From assembly GCF_007556775.1 (NCBI RefSeq), contig NZ_CP041742.1, positions 2,308,001-2,372,000 on the forward strand: a DNA stretch of 64,000 nucleotides, in the 5' to 3' direction. The DNA comes from Lysobacter lycopersici (GTDB taxonomy: Bacteria; Pseudomonadota; Gammaproteobacteria; Xanthomonadales; Xanthomonadaceae). Below the pieces are notes generated by a model. The model was given only the letters and a program-made list of their open reading frames with translations, made no database searches and was not told the origin of the DNA. Numbering within the stretch: the stretch's first letter is position 1; every line of letters starts with the position of its first letter. Both the position numbers and the translations under genes were made by a program. Below are positions 29,077 through 38,901 of the stretch, piece by piece.

Positions 29077-30215
29077 CCGCCCTTCGCGAACGCCTCGGCG
29101 TGCAGAGCCTGCGCGCGGGCGGATTTTTCGCCTGGTGGGGCCGCAGCCTCGCGGCCTGGCTGCCGCGTTCGTGGCGCGCCGCGCTGGGCCTGGATCGCGG
29201 GCGCCTGCTGCTCGGCGTCGATGGCGATTCGCTGCAATTGCGCCTGCAGGACGGCGATGGCCTGCACGACATCGGGCGCATGCCGCTGCCCACCGAACTC
29301 GAAGTCGAAGGCGGCGACGTGCTCGCCGCGGTGCTGTCGCCCGCGCTCGCCGAACTGCCGCGCTGGCTGTTGTTGCCCGCCGGCGCCTGTTTGCGCCGGC
29401 GCCTGGTGTTGCCCGCCGCCGCGGCCGAGCGCCTGCGCGACGTGGTCGGTTTCGAAATCGACCGGCAGACGCCGTTCGCCGCCGAAGACGCCGCCTACGA
29501 CGCGCGCCTGCTGTCGCGCCGAGACGGCGACGGCCAGCTCGACGTCGAACTGGTGGTCGTGCCGCGCGCGGCGCTGGATGCGCAATGCAATGCATTGGGC
29601 GCGCAGGCGCGGCTGCTCGCCGGCGCGGACGTCGCCGGGGCGAATGGCGAACCATTGGGCGTCAACCTGTTGCCGCCGGCCACGCGCTTCGCGCCGTCCG
29701 ATCCCTGGCGCGCATGGAACCTCGCGCTCGCCGGCGTCGCGGTGCTCGCCCTCGCCGCCGCGTTGTGGCAGATGCTCGACAACCGGCGCGTCGCGGCCGA
29801 TGCCTTCGCCGTCGTCACCGGGCGCCAGGTCGAGGCCGCGCGCAAGGTGTCGGTGCAGCGCCAGCGCCTGGTCGACCTGGTGCAGGGACAGGCCTTCCTC
29901 GACCGGAGCCGCAGCGGTCGTGCCACCACGGTGGAAGTGCTGGACGAACTCAGCCGGCGCCTGCCCGACGACACCTACCTCGAGAAGTTCGCCCTGGAAG
30001 GCGACCGCATGACCCTCATCGGCCTGAGCAGCGAGGCCTCCGCGCTGGTCGGCAGGCTCGAGGGCAGCAAGCTGTGGCGCGCGCCCGCGTTCACCGGCGC
30101 GCTGGTGCCCGATCCGCGCACCAAGCGCGATCGTTTCACCCTGGTCGCCGTGCTGGTCGACACTGGCCCGGACGCCGGGGACGCGGACGGAGGCGATGAT
30201 GCGAACCGCCGCTGA
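29073..30215 (+). CDS. xpsL: Type II secretion protein XpsL (GspL)
   Basis: A 380-residue bitopic inner-membrane protein. The cytoplasmic actin-like domain (about 1-220, with GRLLLGVDGDSLQLRLQDGD) docks XpsE. A single membrane helix lies at about 224-242 (LALAGVAVLALAAALWQML), and the periplasmic ferredoxin-like domain at about 270-375 (EVLDELSRRLPDDTYLEKFA). The N-terminus starts with LRERLGVQSLRAGGFFAWWG, as expected for xanthomonad XpsL. It overlaps xpsK by four bases and xpsM by twenty. Confidence 0.9.
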   Translation: MTALRERLGVQSLRAGGFFAWWGRSLAAWLPRSWRAALGLDRGRLLLGVDGDSLQLRLQDGDGLHDIGRMPLPTELEVEGGDVLAAVLSPALAELPRWLLLPAGACLRRRLVLPAAAAERLRDVVGFEIDRQTPFAAEDAAYDARLLSRRDGDGQLDVELVVVPRAALDAQCNALGAQARLLAGADVAGANGEPLGVNLLPPATRFAPSDPWRAWNLALAGVAVLALAAALWQMLDNRRVAADAFAVVTGRQVEAARKVSVQRQRLVDLVQGQAFLDRSRSGRATTVEVLDELSRRLPDDTYLEKFALEGDRMTLIGLSSEASALVGRLEGSKLWRAPAFTGALVPDPRTKRDRFTLVAVLVDTGPDAGDADGGDDANRR

Positions 30216-30849
30216 CCGCGACCGCTGGCTGGCGCTTGGCCTGCTGTTGGGCGTGCTGGTCGTCGCCTATTTCGTGCTGGTGCATCCGTGGTGGACGGCG
30301 CCGATGCTGGCGGAGAACGACCGCATCCACGACCTGCGCGAACGCGAACTGCGCGCACGCATGCAGCTGAAGCAGGCGCCGCAGGTTGCGCGTGCGCTGG
30401 CCGAGGCGCAGGCCGAACAGGCGCACGTGCCCGGATTCCTGCCCGAGAGCACCGCCGAACTCGCCACCGCCGGGCTGGTGCAGCGGCTGCAGACCGTGGT
30501 CGCGCAGGCCAGCCCGGGCAACCGCAGTTGCGCGATCAGCAACCGTTCGCCGATCGACGACGCGCACCCGGGGCGGTTCCCGCGCGTGACCGTGCAGGTG
30601 CGCCTGCGTTGCGGCGCCGGCGAGATGGCCGCGGTGCTGCACGAACTGGAAAGCGGCACGCCACGGCTGTTCGTCGACAACCTCAACATCCTCGCCCAGC
30701 GCTATTTCTTCGCGCCGGGGCAGGGCGGCAACCAGAGCGGCGGCCTCGACGTGAGTTTCGACCTGTACGGTTACCTGCGCCCGCCGCCGGGACGACCCGC
30801 GCCGGCTCAGGCCAATGCGACGACGGAGGCGAACGACAGTGCGCCTTGA
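30196..30849 (+). CDS. xpsM: Type II secretion protein XpsM (GspM)
   Basis: A 217-residue bitopic protein: a short cytoplasmic segment, one membrane helix (about 11-28, WLALGLLLGVLVVAYFVL), then a helical linker (RIHDLRERELRARMQLKQAP) and a periplasmic ferredoxin-like domain (about 95-195). The C-terminus is Pro/Ala-rich. It pairs with XpsL and XpsN in the platform. It starts inside the end of xpsL; MRTA three bases later is an alternative start. Confidence 0.88.
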   Translation: MMRTAADRDRWLALGLLLGVLVVAYFVLVHPWWTAPMLAENDRIHDLRERELRARMQLKQAPQVARALAEAQAEQAHVPGFLPESTAELATAGLVQRLQTVVAQASPGNRSCAISNRSPIDDAHPGRFPRVTVQVRLRCGAGEMAAVLHELESGTPRLFVDNLNILAQRYFFAPGQGGNQSGGLDVSFDLYGYLRPPPGRPAPAQANATTEANDSAP

Positions 30850-31615
30850 AGACGTCAGCCCGCGCACGTGGCTGCTCGGCGCCGTCGCCGGTTGGGCGCT
30901 GGCCGCGTGGGTGCTCGCGCTTGCCGGCATGGGCGGGCGCGTCACGCCGCTGGCGGACGATCCGTCGCTGCTGCAAACGCTGCCGAAGCCGACCCGGCCG
31001 CTGCCGGAACGGCTCGGGCCGTTCGGGCAATACGCGGAAATCGCCGCGCGACCGCTGTTCTCGCAGGATCGCCGGTTACAGCCGTTCTCGCTCGGCGGCG
31101 ACGACGACACCTCCAACGATTTCGATTACGTCCTCAACGGCGTGCTGCTGGTGCCGCAGGTGAAGCTGGCGATGATCGAGCCCAGCGACGGCGGCGATGC
31201 CGAGCGGGTGAAGCTCGGCGATGCCGTGGAAGCGGCGCCGGCGTGGCGGCTGGTCGCGCTGAATCCGCGCAGCGCGGTGTTCGAAGGCCCGGGCGGACAG
31301 AAAACGCTGGAACTGCGCGTGTTCGACGGCGCCGGCGGCGAACCGCCCCCGGCCGGGGATGCCGCCGACGCGCAGGCCAACCCGCCACCCCTGCAACCGG
31401 CTGCAGCCGCGGTACCGCGCGCGCCGACCGCGGGAATCGCCGGCGGGCAGGGCGCGCAGAAGAAGGACGCCTCGGCGACCGCGGTGCCGCCGCCGGACAA
31501 CACCGAACAGCAGATGGAAGCGCTGCGCAAGCGCATCGAGCAGCGGCGCGCCCAGTTGCGCGCGCAGCAGGCACGCCAGGCCGCCGATGCGGCGGGCAAA
31601 ACCGATAACCCGTAG
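30839..31615 (+). CDS. xpsN: Type II secretion protein XpsN (GspC-like)
   Basis: A 258-residue bitopic inner-membrane protein. The GTG start at 30839 follows a strong GGAGG (30825-30829) and gives VRLEDVSPRTW. The membrane helix is at about 12-30, and the periplasmic HR-type domain at about 60-150 (IAARPLFSQDRRLQPFSLGG, VLNGVLLVPQVKLAMIEPSD), as in GspC. A long Pro/Ala-rich linker and a basic coiled-coil tail (EQQMEALRKRIEQRRAQLRA) follow. In Xanthomonas XpsN substitutes for GspC and bridges XpsL-M to the secretin. It overlaps xpsM by 11 bases. Confidence 0.88.
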   Translation: MRLEDVSPRTWLLGAVAGWALAAWVLALAGMGGRVTPLADDPSLLQTLPKPTRPLPERLGPFGQYAEIAARPLFSQDRRLQPFSLGGDDDTSNDFDYVLNGVLLVPQVKLAMIEPSDGGDAERVKLGDAVEAAPAWRLVALNPRSAVFEGPGGQKTLELRVFDGAGGEPPPAGDAADAQANPPPLQPAAAAVPRAPTAGIAGGQGAQKKDASATAVPPPDNTEQQMEALRKRIEQRRAQLRAQQARQAADAAGKTDNP

Positions 31616-31624
31616 AGTGACGCA

Positions 31625-33844
31625 ATGAAACTTCGCCAGCCTTTCGCCGCGGCTTTCGCGGCCTGCCTCCTGGCCCTGCTCGCGGCCTGCGCGTCCATGC
31701 CGCCGCCGATCGTGCAGCGCAACGGCGCACCGGGCGCATCCGCTGCCGGCGTCGCCGGCGCGACCACGACCACCACCACGGCCGATGGCGGCATCGTGAA
31801 CGGCGCCGAGCCCATTCCGGAACAGGACGCCGTGCCGCGCGCGGTGATCCATCGCGGCAGCGGCCGCACCATCAACACCGAAGCCGCGAACGCGCCGCCG
31901 CCGGGTTTCGCCGCTTCCACCGGCGAGGCATCGTTCAATTTCGAGGGCAGCCCGATCCAGGCCGTGGTCAAGGGCATCCTCGGCGACATGCTCGGGCAGA
32001 ACTTCACCATCGCGCCCGGCGTGACCGGCACGGTCACGCTCAACGTGCAGAAGGTCAGCCCCGCCGCCGCGTTCACCCTGCTCGAACAGGTGCTGAGCTG
32101 GAACAACGCGCGCATGGTCTACACCAACGGCATCTACAACATCGTGCCGAACGACCAGGCGCTGGCCGGCACGGTCGCGCCGCGCACGGGCCCGCCGACC
32201 ATGAGCCGCGGTTTCGAAGTGCGCGCGGTGCCGCTGCGCTACATCTCCGCGACGGAAATGGAGAAGCTGCTCAAGCCCTACGCGCGGCCGAACGCCATCG
32301 TCAGCGTCGATCCGGGCCGCAACGTCATCACGCTCGCCGGTACCAACACCGAGCTCGAGAACTACCTGCGCACGGTGCAGATCTTCGACGTCGACTGGAT
32401 GTCGTCGATGTCGGTCGGCGTGTTCCCGCTGCAGTCGGGCAAGGCCACCGACGTGGTCTCCGACCTGGAGAAGGTGTTCGGCGAACAGGGCAAGTCGCCG
32501 GTCGCGGGCATGTTCCGCTTCATGCCGCTGGAAGGCGCGAACGCGGTGCTCGTCATCACCCCGCAGCCGGCCTACCTCGACCAGATCCAGCAATGGCTGG
32601 ACCGCATCGACAGCGCCGGTGGCGGCGTGCGCCTGTATTCGTACGAACTCAAGTACATCCGCGCCAAGGACCTCGCGCAGCGCCTGTCCGAAGTGTTCGG
32701 CGGCTCCGGCGGGCAGGGCGGCGACAACGGCGGCGCACCGAGCCTGATGCCCGGCACCCAACCCACCCAGGTCGGCGACAGCGGCATCGACGGTGACAGT
32801 CGCGATGCGGGCACGACCGACATGGGCGGAAGCAGTAGCGGAATGGGCGGCGATTCGGGCAGCCCGGGCGGCAACCTCGGCTCGCTCTCGCTGAACCAGA
32901 GCAGCAACGGCAACGGCTCGGTCACGCTGCAGGTGCAGGGGGACAAGGTCGGCGTGTCCGCGGTCGACGAGACCAACAGCCTGCTGGTGCGCTCGACCCC
33001 GCAGGCGTGGAAGTCGATCCGCGAGGTGATCGACCAGCTCGACGTGATGCCGATGCAGGTGCACATCGAGGCGCAGATCGCGCAGGTCCAGCTCAGCGGC
33101 GACCTCAACTACGGCGTGAACTGGTACTTCAACAATGCCTTGACCGGGGTCTTGCCGACCGCCGTCGACGGCATTCGCAGCGCGACCGGCTCCGACGGCG
33201 GGCAGTACACCATCTTCAGCGGCAGTGCGGTGGCCGTGCTCAATGCGCTCGACAAGGTGACCGACGTGCGCATCCTGTCGACGCCCTCGGTGTTCGTTCG
33301 CAACAACAGCGAAGCCGACCTCAACGTGGGCGAGAACATCCCGATCCAATCGACGACTTTCAACAGCGACACCAACACGAATGGCACCATCAGCCAGGTC
33401 CAGTACCTGCAGACCGGCAAGATCCTCAAGGTGAGGCCACGTGTCACGAAGGATGGAATGGTATTCCTCGACCTCGTGCAGGAGATCAGTTCGGCCGGCA
33501 ACGTCTCCACCGCTTGCGTCGGCACTGCCTGCAACCCGCGCATCAGCGTGAGCAAGCTCAAGACCGAGGCGGCGGTGCAAAGCGGCCAGACCGTCATGCT
33601 CGCCGGCCTGATCGACGACCAGGTCGAACACGGGTCGAGCGGATTGCCCGGATTGAGCCGCATCCCGATCATCGGCGGCCTGTTCGGTACGCAAAAGAGC
33701 AACAAGAGCCGTAGCGAGACCATCATCCTGATCACGCCCACCATCGTGCGCAATGCGCAGGAAGCGGCCGACCTGACCGACGAATACAGCCGACGCTTCC
33801 GCGCGATGGAGCCGTTGCAGCAGCCGCCTTCCAACCGGAAGTGA
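31625..33844 (+). CDS. xpsD: Type II secretion secretin XpsD (GspD)
   Basis: A 739-residue outer-membrane secretin. The signal peptide ends in a lipobox LLAAC (C22), so it is a lipoprotein, as reported for Xanthomonas XpsD. After an Ala/Thr/Gly linker come N0 (about 100-170), N1-N3 domains with a Gly/Ser-rich loop at about 357-440 inside N3, and the secretin core (about 480-725). The core includes VRILSTPSVFVRNNSEADLN and the signature GLSRIPIIGGLFGTQKSNKS. It is the last gene of the operon, as in the E-F-G-H-I-J-K-L-M-N-D order of xanthomonads. Confidence 0.95.
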   Translation: MKLRQPFAAAFAACLLALLAACASMPPPIVQRNGAPGASAAGVAGATTTTTTADGGIVNGAEPIPEQDAVPRAVIHRGSGRTINTEAANAPPPGFAASTGEASFNFEGSPIQAVVKGILGDMLGQNFTIAPGVTGTVTLNVQKVSPAAAFTLLEQVLSWNNARMVYTNGIYNIVPNDQALAGTVAPRTGPPTMSRGFEVRAVPLRYISATEMEKLLKPYARPNAIVSVDPGRNVITLAGTNTELENYLRTVQIFDVDWMSSMSVGVFPLQSGKATDVVSDLEKVFGEQGKSPVAGMFRFMPLEGANAVLVITPQPAYLDQIQQWLDRIDSAGGGVRLYSYELKYIRAKDLAQRLSEVFGGSGGQGGDNGGAPSLMPGTQPTQVGDSGIDGDSRDAGTTDMGGSSSGMGGDSGSPGGNLGSLSLNQSSNGNGSVTLQVQGDKVGVSAVDETNSLLVRSTPQAWKSIREVIDQLDVMPMQVHIEAQIAQVQLSGDLNYGVNWYFNNALTGVLPTAVDGIRSATGSDGGQYTIFSGSAVAVLNALDKVTDVRILSTPSVFVRNNSEADLNVGENIPIQSTTFNSDTNTNGTISQVQYLQTGKILKVRPRVTKDGMVFLDLVQEISSAGNVSTACVGTACNPRISVSKLKTEAAVQSGQTVMLAGLIDDQVEHGSSGLPGLSRIPIIGGLFGTQKSNKSRSETIILITPTIVRNAQEAADLTDEYSRRFRAMEPLQQPPSNRK

Positions 33845-33848
33845 GCGC

Positions 33849-34736
33849 ATGACGGGCGGCGGTGGATCGCTGCCGAACATGCTGCCGGTCGTGCTGGTGC
33901 CGGTCGGCGTGGACGACGAGGCGCTGGATGCCTGCCTCGCCGCGCTGGATGCATCCACGCCCGCGGGTACGCGCGTGTGGCTGATCGACGACGCGCAGGC
34001 CGGGCCGCGCGGCACGGACATCGTGCAGCGCTGGCTGCAGCGCACGCCGCTGCGAGCGGACTACACGCGGCGCCCGCGCATGGCCGGCGAAGTGCAGCAC
34101 CTCGACGAAGCCCTGCGTGCCTGCGGCGACGCCGACGTGGCGGTGCTTGCCAGCGACGCGATTCCCGCGCCGGGCTGGTTGTCGCAACTCACCGCCTGTT
34201 TCGCGCGCGATGCCTCCATCGCCAGCGCGACGCCCTGGTGCAACGCTGGCGAATCCGCAGGCTGGCCACGCGTGGACCCGCAACCCATGCCCGACGATGT
34301 CGTGGCCCTCGCGCATGCCGCGGCGACGATGCCGCCGAAGCATCCGGAACTACCCGCCGCGGTGGAACACGCGGTGCTGCTGCGTGGCAGCGCGCGCGCC
34401 AGGGCAGGAGGTCTCGACGCCGCGAGTTATGCCTCGTGGTACGCCGCGCTCACCGACCTGTCGCTGCGCATGTCCGGGCTCGGTTGGCGCAACGCGCTGT
34501 GCGAAACCGCCTTCGTCGCGCGCCTGCGCGAGGGCGCGCCCGCGGAAGGCGACATGGATGCGCTCGCGGTGCGCTGGCCGGATTGGCACGCGCGCATCGC
34601 CGGGTTCCTGATGGACGATCCGTTGCGCGAACTGCGCGACGAACTCGGGCGGCGCTTGCGGCCGCAGGACAGCGACGCGCCGCAACGACTATTGTTCCCT
34701 CTCCCGCCTGCGGGAGAGGGTGTCCAAGGCGGGTGA
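33849..34736 (+). CDS. Glycosyltransferase family 2-like protein
   Basis: A 295-residue protein with a GT2-like nucleotide-sugar fold at its N-terminus: VVLVPVGVDDEALDACLAAL (about 14-33), RVWLIDD (42-48) and the acceptor-side DVAVLASDAIPAPGWLSQLT (about 97-116). The usual DxD is replaced by ASDAI, so activity is uncertain. The last 12 residues (PLPPAGEGVQGG) and the stop codon are supplied by a CTCTCCC-type repeat, so the original C-terminus was probably different. It starts five bases after xpsD and is followed by a second GT2 gene. Confidence 0.78.
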   Translation: MTGGGGSLPNMLPVVLVPVGVDDEALDACLAALDASTPAGTRVWLIDDAQAGPRGTDIVQRWLQRTPLRADYTRRPRMAGEVQHLDEALRACGDADVAVLASDAIPAPGWLSQLTACFARDASIASATPWCNAGESAGWPRVDPQPMPDDVVALAHAAATMPPKHPELPAAVEHAVLLRGSARARAGGLDAASYASWYAALTDLSLRMSGLGWRNALCETAFVARLREGAPAEGDMDALAVRWPDWHARIAGFLMDDPLRELRDELGRRLRPQDSDAPQRLLFPLPPAGEGVQGG

Positions 34737-34739
34737 GGG
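34698..34739. repeat. CTCTCCC...GGGTGAGGG repeat at GT2 gene junction
   Basis: CCTCTCCCGCCTGCGGGAGA followed by GGGTGTCCAAGGCGGGTGAGGG. The hairpin half encodes the tail of the upstream glycosyltransferase, the TGA of GGGTGAGGG is its stop, and the next gene's ATG follows at 34741. The same layout is found at 45232-45279 before thiL. Confidence 0.85.
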
Positions 34740-34740
34740 C

Positions 34741-35589
34741 ATGAACGCCGAAGGCATCGCCGCGGTCGTGGTCACCCATCGCAGCGCCGCGACCATCGAC
34801 GAATGCCTGTCGCGGCTGCGCGCGGCGGATGGGGTCGCCGAGATCCGCGTGATCGACAACGATTCGCGCGACGGAACGCTGGAAATCGTGCAGCGACAGG
34901 CCATCGCCGACCGGCGCGTCCGCTTCATCGCCAATCCGGACAATCCGGGTTTCGCCGTGGCCTGCAACCAGGGCGCCGCGGATTCGCAGTCGCCGTGGTT
35001 GGCGTTCGTGAACCCGGATTGCTTCGTCGCAGCGGATTCGCTGGCGCGCCTGCGCGAACACGCAGCTTCGCTCGGCGAAGCGATGATCGGCGCCGACCTC
35101 GTCGGCGAGGACGGCGTGCGCGACACGGCCGCGCGCCGCCGCGACCCCGATTTCAAGGGCATGCTCGCGGCGATGCTGCGCGACCCCTCGCACGCGCAAC
35201 TCGGCGTTGAAGTCGATCCGGCGCAAGCATTGCAACAGGTCGAAGCCGTCTCCGGCGCGCTGATGCTGTTGCCGCGCGCGCTGTTCGAACGCATCGGCGG
35301 TTTCGACCCGGGCTACCGCCTGCACGCCGAGGACCTGGATCTCTGTCGTCGTGTGCGCGACGCAGGCGCGGCAGTGGCCTGCGCCAACGACGTGCCGGTC
35401 GTGCACGTGCGCGGCGTGTCCTCGCGTTCGCGGCCGCTGTTCGTGGAATGGCACAAGCACCGCGGCCTGTGGCGCTATTTCTCGAAGTTCGAAGCGCCAC
35501 GGCGCGGCATCAGCACGCGCATCGCCGTGTTCGCGATGATCTGGGGCAGGTTTCCGTTTGCGGTGTTGCGGGCCGCATTGCGTTCGTAG
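34741..35589 (+). CDS. Glycosyltransferase family 2 (rhamnosyltransferase-like)
   Basis: A 282-residue GT2 enzyme. The nucleotide-binding start AAVVVTHRSAATIDECLSRL (about 6-25) is followed by EIRVIDNDSRDGTLEIVQRQ and NPGFAVACNQGA. The DxD-like metal motif is in WLAFVNPDCF (about 83-92). SGALMLLPRALFERIGGFDP (about 170-189) and HAEDLDLCRRVRDAG provide the catalytic region. The pattern is that of rhamnosyltransferase-like enzymes that build surface polysaccharide; donor and acceptor are unknown. ATG 34741 directly follows the repeat. A REP-like palindrome follows the stop. Confidence 0.88.
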   Translation: MNAEGIAAVVVTHRSAATIDECLSRLRAADGVAEIRVIDNDSRDGTLEIVQRQAIADRRVRFIANPDNPGFAVACNQGAADSQSPWLAFVNPDCFVAADSLARLREHAASLGEAMIGADLVGEDGVRDTAARRRDPDFKGMLAAMLRDPSHAQLGVEVDPAQALQQVEAVSGALMLLPRALFERIGGFDPGYRLHAEDLDLCRRVRDAGAAVACANDVPVVHVRGVSSRSRPLFVEWHKHRGLWRYFSKFEAPRRGISTRIAVFAMIWGRFPFAVLRAALRS

Positions 35590-35599
35590 GAGCGGCTTT

Positions 35600-35667
35600 T
35601 GTGGGAGCGGCTTACAGCCGCGACTGCTTTTCGCAAGAACTGTCGCGGCTGTAAGCCGCTCCCCCAG
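35600..35667. repeat. REP-like palindrome between GT2 gene and pyrF
   Basis: GTGGGAGCGGCTTACAGCCG and its inverted end CGGCTGTAAGCCGCTCCC enclose a GCGACTG...CTGTCGC loop. It lies between convergent genes and ends two bases before the pyrF stop; it may terminate both transcripts. Confidence 0.88.
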
Positions 35668-35669
35668 GG

Positions 35670-36485
35670 TCAACGGAAGCGGTTGATCTCGTCGCGCAAC
35701 GACTTCGCCGCATTCGCCGCGGCTTCGGCGTAATCCGCGCCGTTCGACGCGTACAGGATTCCGCGCGACGAATTGATCATCAGCCCGGTGCCGTCTTCGG
35801 TCTTGCCGTTGCGAACGACGGCTTCGACATCGCCGCCCTGCGCGCCGACGCCGGGGATCAGCAGCGGCATGTCGCCGACGATGCCGCGGATCACCTTCAA
35901 TTCCCCGGGGAACGTGGCGCCGACCACCAGCGCGCAATTGCCGTCCGCGTTCCAGTCGTTCGCGATGGTGCGGGCGATGCGTTGGTAGAGAGGTTCGCTG
36001 CCGACGTCGAGTTCCTGGAAATCGCGCGCGCCGGGGTTGGAGGTGTGGCACAGGAACACGCAGCCGCGGTCGTTGCGTTGCAGGAACGGCGCAGCGGAAT
36101 CGCGGCCCATGTAGGGATTGAGCGTCACCGCGTCGGCGCCGAAGCGGTCGAACGCCTCGACCGCGTACTGCTCGGCGGTGCTGCCGATGTCGCCGCGCTT
36201 GGCGTCGAGGATCACCGGCACGTCGGGATGATTGCCGTTGATGTGCGCGATCAGCCGTTGCAGCGCAGCCTCGCCGTCGTTGTGCGCGGCGAAGTAGGCG
36301 ATCTGCGGTTTGAACGCGCAGGCGAATTCCGCGGTCGCATCGACGATGTCGCGACAGAACGCGAACAAGGCGTCCTCGTCGTCGACGAAGGCATCGGGAA
36401 ACTTCGCCGGATCCGGATCGAGGCCGACGCAGACCAGCGAGTTTGCCTGCTGCCAGCGGTTGCGGAGTTTTTCGATGAAGGTCAT
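35670..36485 (-). CDS. pyrF: Orotidine 5'-phosphate decarboxylase
   Basis: A 271-residue OMP decarboxylase, last step of UMP synthesis. The catalytic DxKxxD motif is DAKRGD (94-99, in [18 protein letters not shown]), with substrate loop [10 protein letters not shown] and the phosphate-binding GVGAQGGD near 220. Its length and the early [16 protein letters not shown] place it in the longer type 2 PyrF group common in xanthomonads and actinobacteria. The ATG at 36485 lies seven bases after a TACGAT -10, with no Shine-Dalgarno. Confidence 0.96.
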   Translation of the reverse strand: MTFIEKLRNRWQQANSLVCVGLDPDPAKFPDAFVDDEDALFAFCRDIVDATAEFACAFKPQIAYFAAHNDGEAALQRLIAHINGNHPDVPVILDAKRGDIGSTAEQYAVEAFDRFGADAVTLNPYMGRDSAAPFLQRNDRGCVFLCHTSNPGARDFQELDVGSEPLYQRIARTIANDWNADGNCALVVGATFPGELKVIRGIVGDMPLLIPGVGAQGGDVEAVVRNGKTEDGTGLMINSSRGILYASNGADYAEAAANAAKSLRDEINRFR

Positions 36486-36491
36486 GGCCGG

Positions 36492-36497
36492 ATCGTA
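36492..36497 (-). promoter_or_regulatory. -10 box of a probable leaderless pyrF promoter
   Basis: TACGAT on the minus strand; the position seven bases downstream is the A of the pyrF ATG (36485). No Shine-Dalgarno sequence lies in between. Confidence 0.4.
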
Positions 36498-36509
36498 CTC
36501 CCGTATGTG

Positions 36510-36537
36510 GAAACGCCCACGTTGTCGTGGGCGTTTC
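36510..36537. terminator. Hairpin terminator after ettA
   Basis: GAAACGCCCAC, loop GTTGTC, GTGGGCGTTTC: a perfect 11-bp stem four bases beyond the ettA stop on the minus strand and just upstream of the pyrF promoter. Confidence 0.7.
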
Positions 36538-36541
36538 GTGG

Positions 36542-38200
<1,659 letters not shown>

Positions 38201-38270
38201 GGGGGCTCCGTCGGGGCGCACGCCGGCGCCTGCGCCGGGCAGGGCCGCGAAAGGATTACGGGATCGGAGA

Positions 38271-38276
38271 ATTATA
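38271..38276 (-). promoter_or_regulatory. -10 box of ettA promoter
   Basis: Perfect TATAAT on the minus strand, 71 bases upstream of the ettA ATG. The -35 region is poor in consensus. Confidence 0.5.
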
Positions 38277-38394
38277 GCCCGCCGAGCCAATCCGACCGGC
38301 GCATGAACGCCATTCCACGGCGTCGCGATGCATGCCGTGGCGTTCAGCCCGGCTGCGCCATCTTCCTCTCCACGTTCTCCCCGAGGAGGTCCGC

Positions 38395-38793
38395 ATGAAG
38401 TTCGCCAATACCCGCAATACCGTTCTGATGGCCGCCGTCGCCCTCGTGCTCGGAACGCTGTCTGGGCAGGCGCTGGCCAAGGACCACGACGACCACGGCC
38501 ATGGCCACGACGACCACCACGGCGATTACGACGGACGCGACCGCCACTACCACGAGCAAAGCGACCACTGGGACAACGGCCGCCGCGGCCCGCCGCCGTG
38601 GGCGAGGGGCCACGACTACCGCGGCTACGACTACCCTAGGGTGATCATCGTGCCGGTGCCGGACTACCGCCGTTACCAGTTGTACGCCCCGCGCAACGGC
38701 TACCGCTGGGTCCGTGACGACGCCGGCCACTACCTGCTGGTCTCGATCGCCTCGGGCATCATCAGCGACATCCTCTACCGCAACGGGCTCTGA
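38395..38793 (+). CDS. RcnB-family periplasmic protein
   Basis: A 132-residue exported protein. The signal peptide is MKFANTRNTVLMAAVALVLG, with cleavage near ALA-K. The mature N-terminus is a His/Asp-rich stretch (about 28-60, DHDDHGHGHDDHHGDYDGRD) that could bind divalent metal. The C-terminus has the RcnB motif YAPRNGYRWVRDDAGHYLLV (about 99-118) and ends GIISDILYRNGL. E. coli RcnB modulates Ni/Co homeostasis; a metal role here is inferred. GAGGAGGT, an almost perfect Shine-Dalgarno, is six bases before the ATG, and the gene has its own strong terminator. Confidence 0.87.
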   Translation: MKFANTRNTVLMAAVALVLGTLSGQALAKDHDDHGHGHDDHHGDYDGRDRHYHEQSDHWDNGRRGPPPWARGHDYRGYDYPRVIIVPVPDYRRYQLYAPRNGYRWVRDDAGHYLLVSIASGIISDILYRNGL

Positions 38794-38811
38794 GCCCGCC
38801 GGCTGGACCGG

Positions 38812-38838
38812 AAAGCGCGCCCCGTGGCGCGCTTTTCG
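38812..38838 (+). terminator. Rho-independent terminator of the RcnB-like gene
   Basis: AAGCGCGCC-CCGT-GGCGCGCTT, a perfect 9-bp stem (38813-38834), runs into TTTTCGTTT, 20 bases after the stop. Confidence 0.88.
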
Positions 38839-38867
38839 TTTGCGCGGCCGCCCCGGGGCAGGGCCGG

Positions 38868-38873
38868 TACAAT
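38868..38873 (+). promoter_or_regulatory. -10 box of glyA promoter
   Basis: TACAAT, 28 bases before the glyA ATG; the predicted leader of about 22 nt contains GGAAG. The -35 is weak. Confidence 0.55.
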
Positions 38874-38901
38874 GCGTTTCTCCCCGTCCGGAAGCAGCCG
38901 C

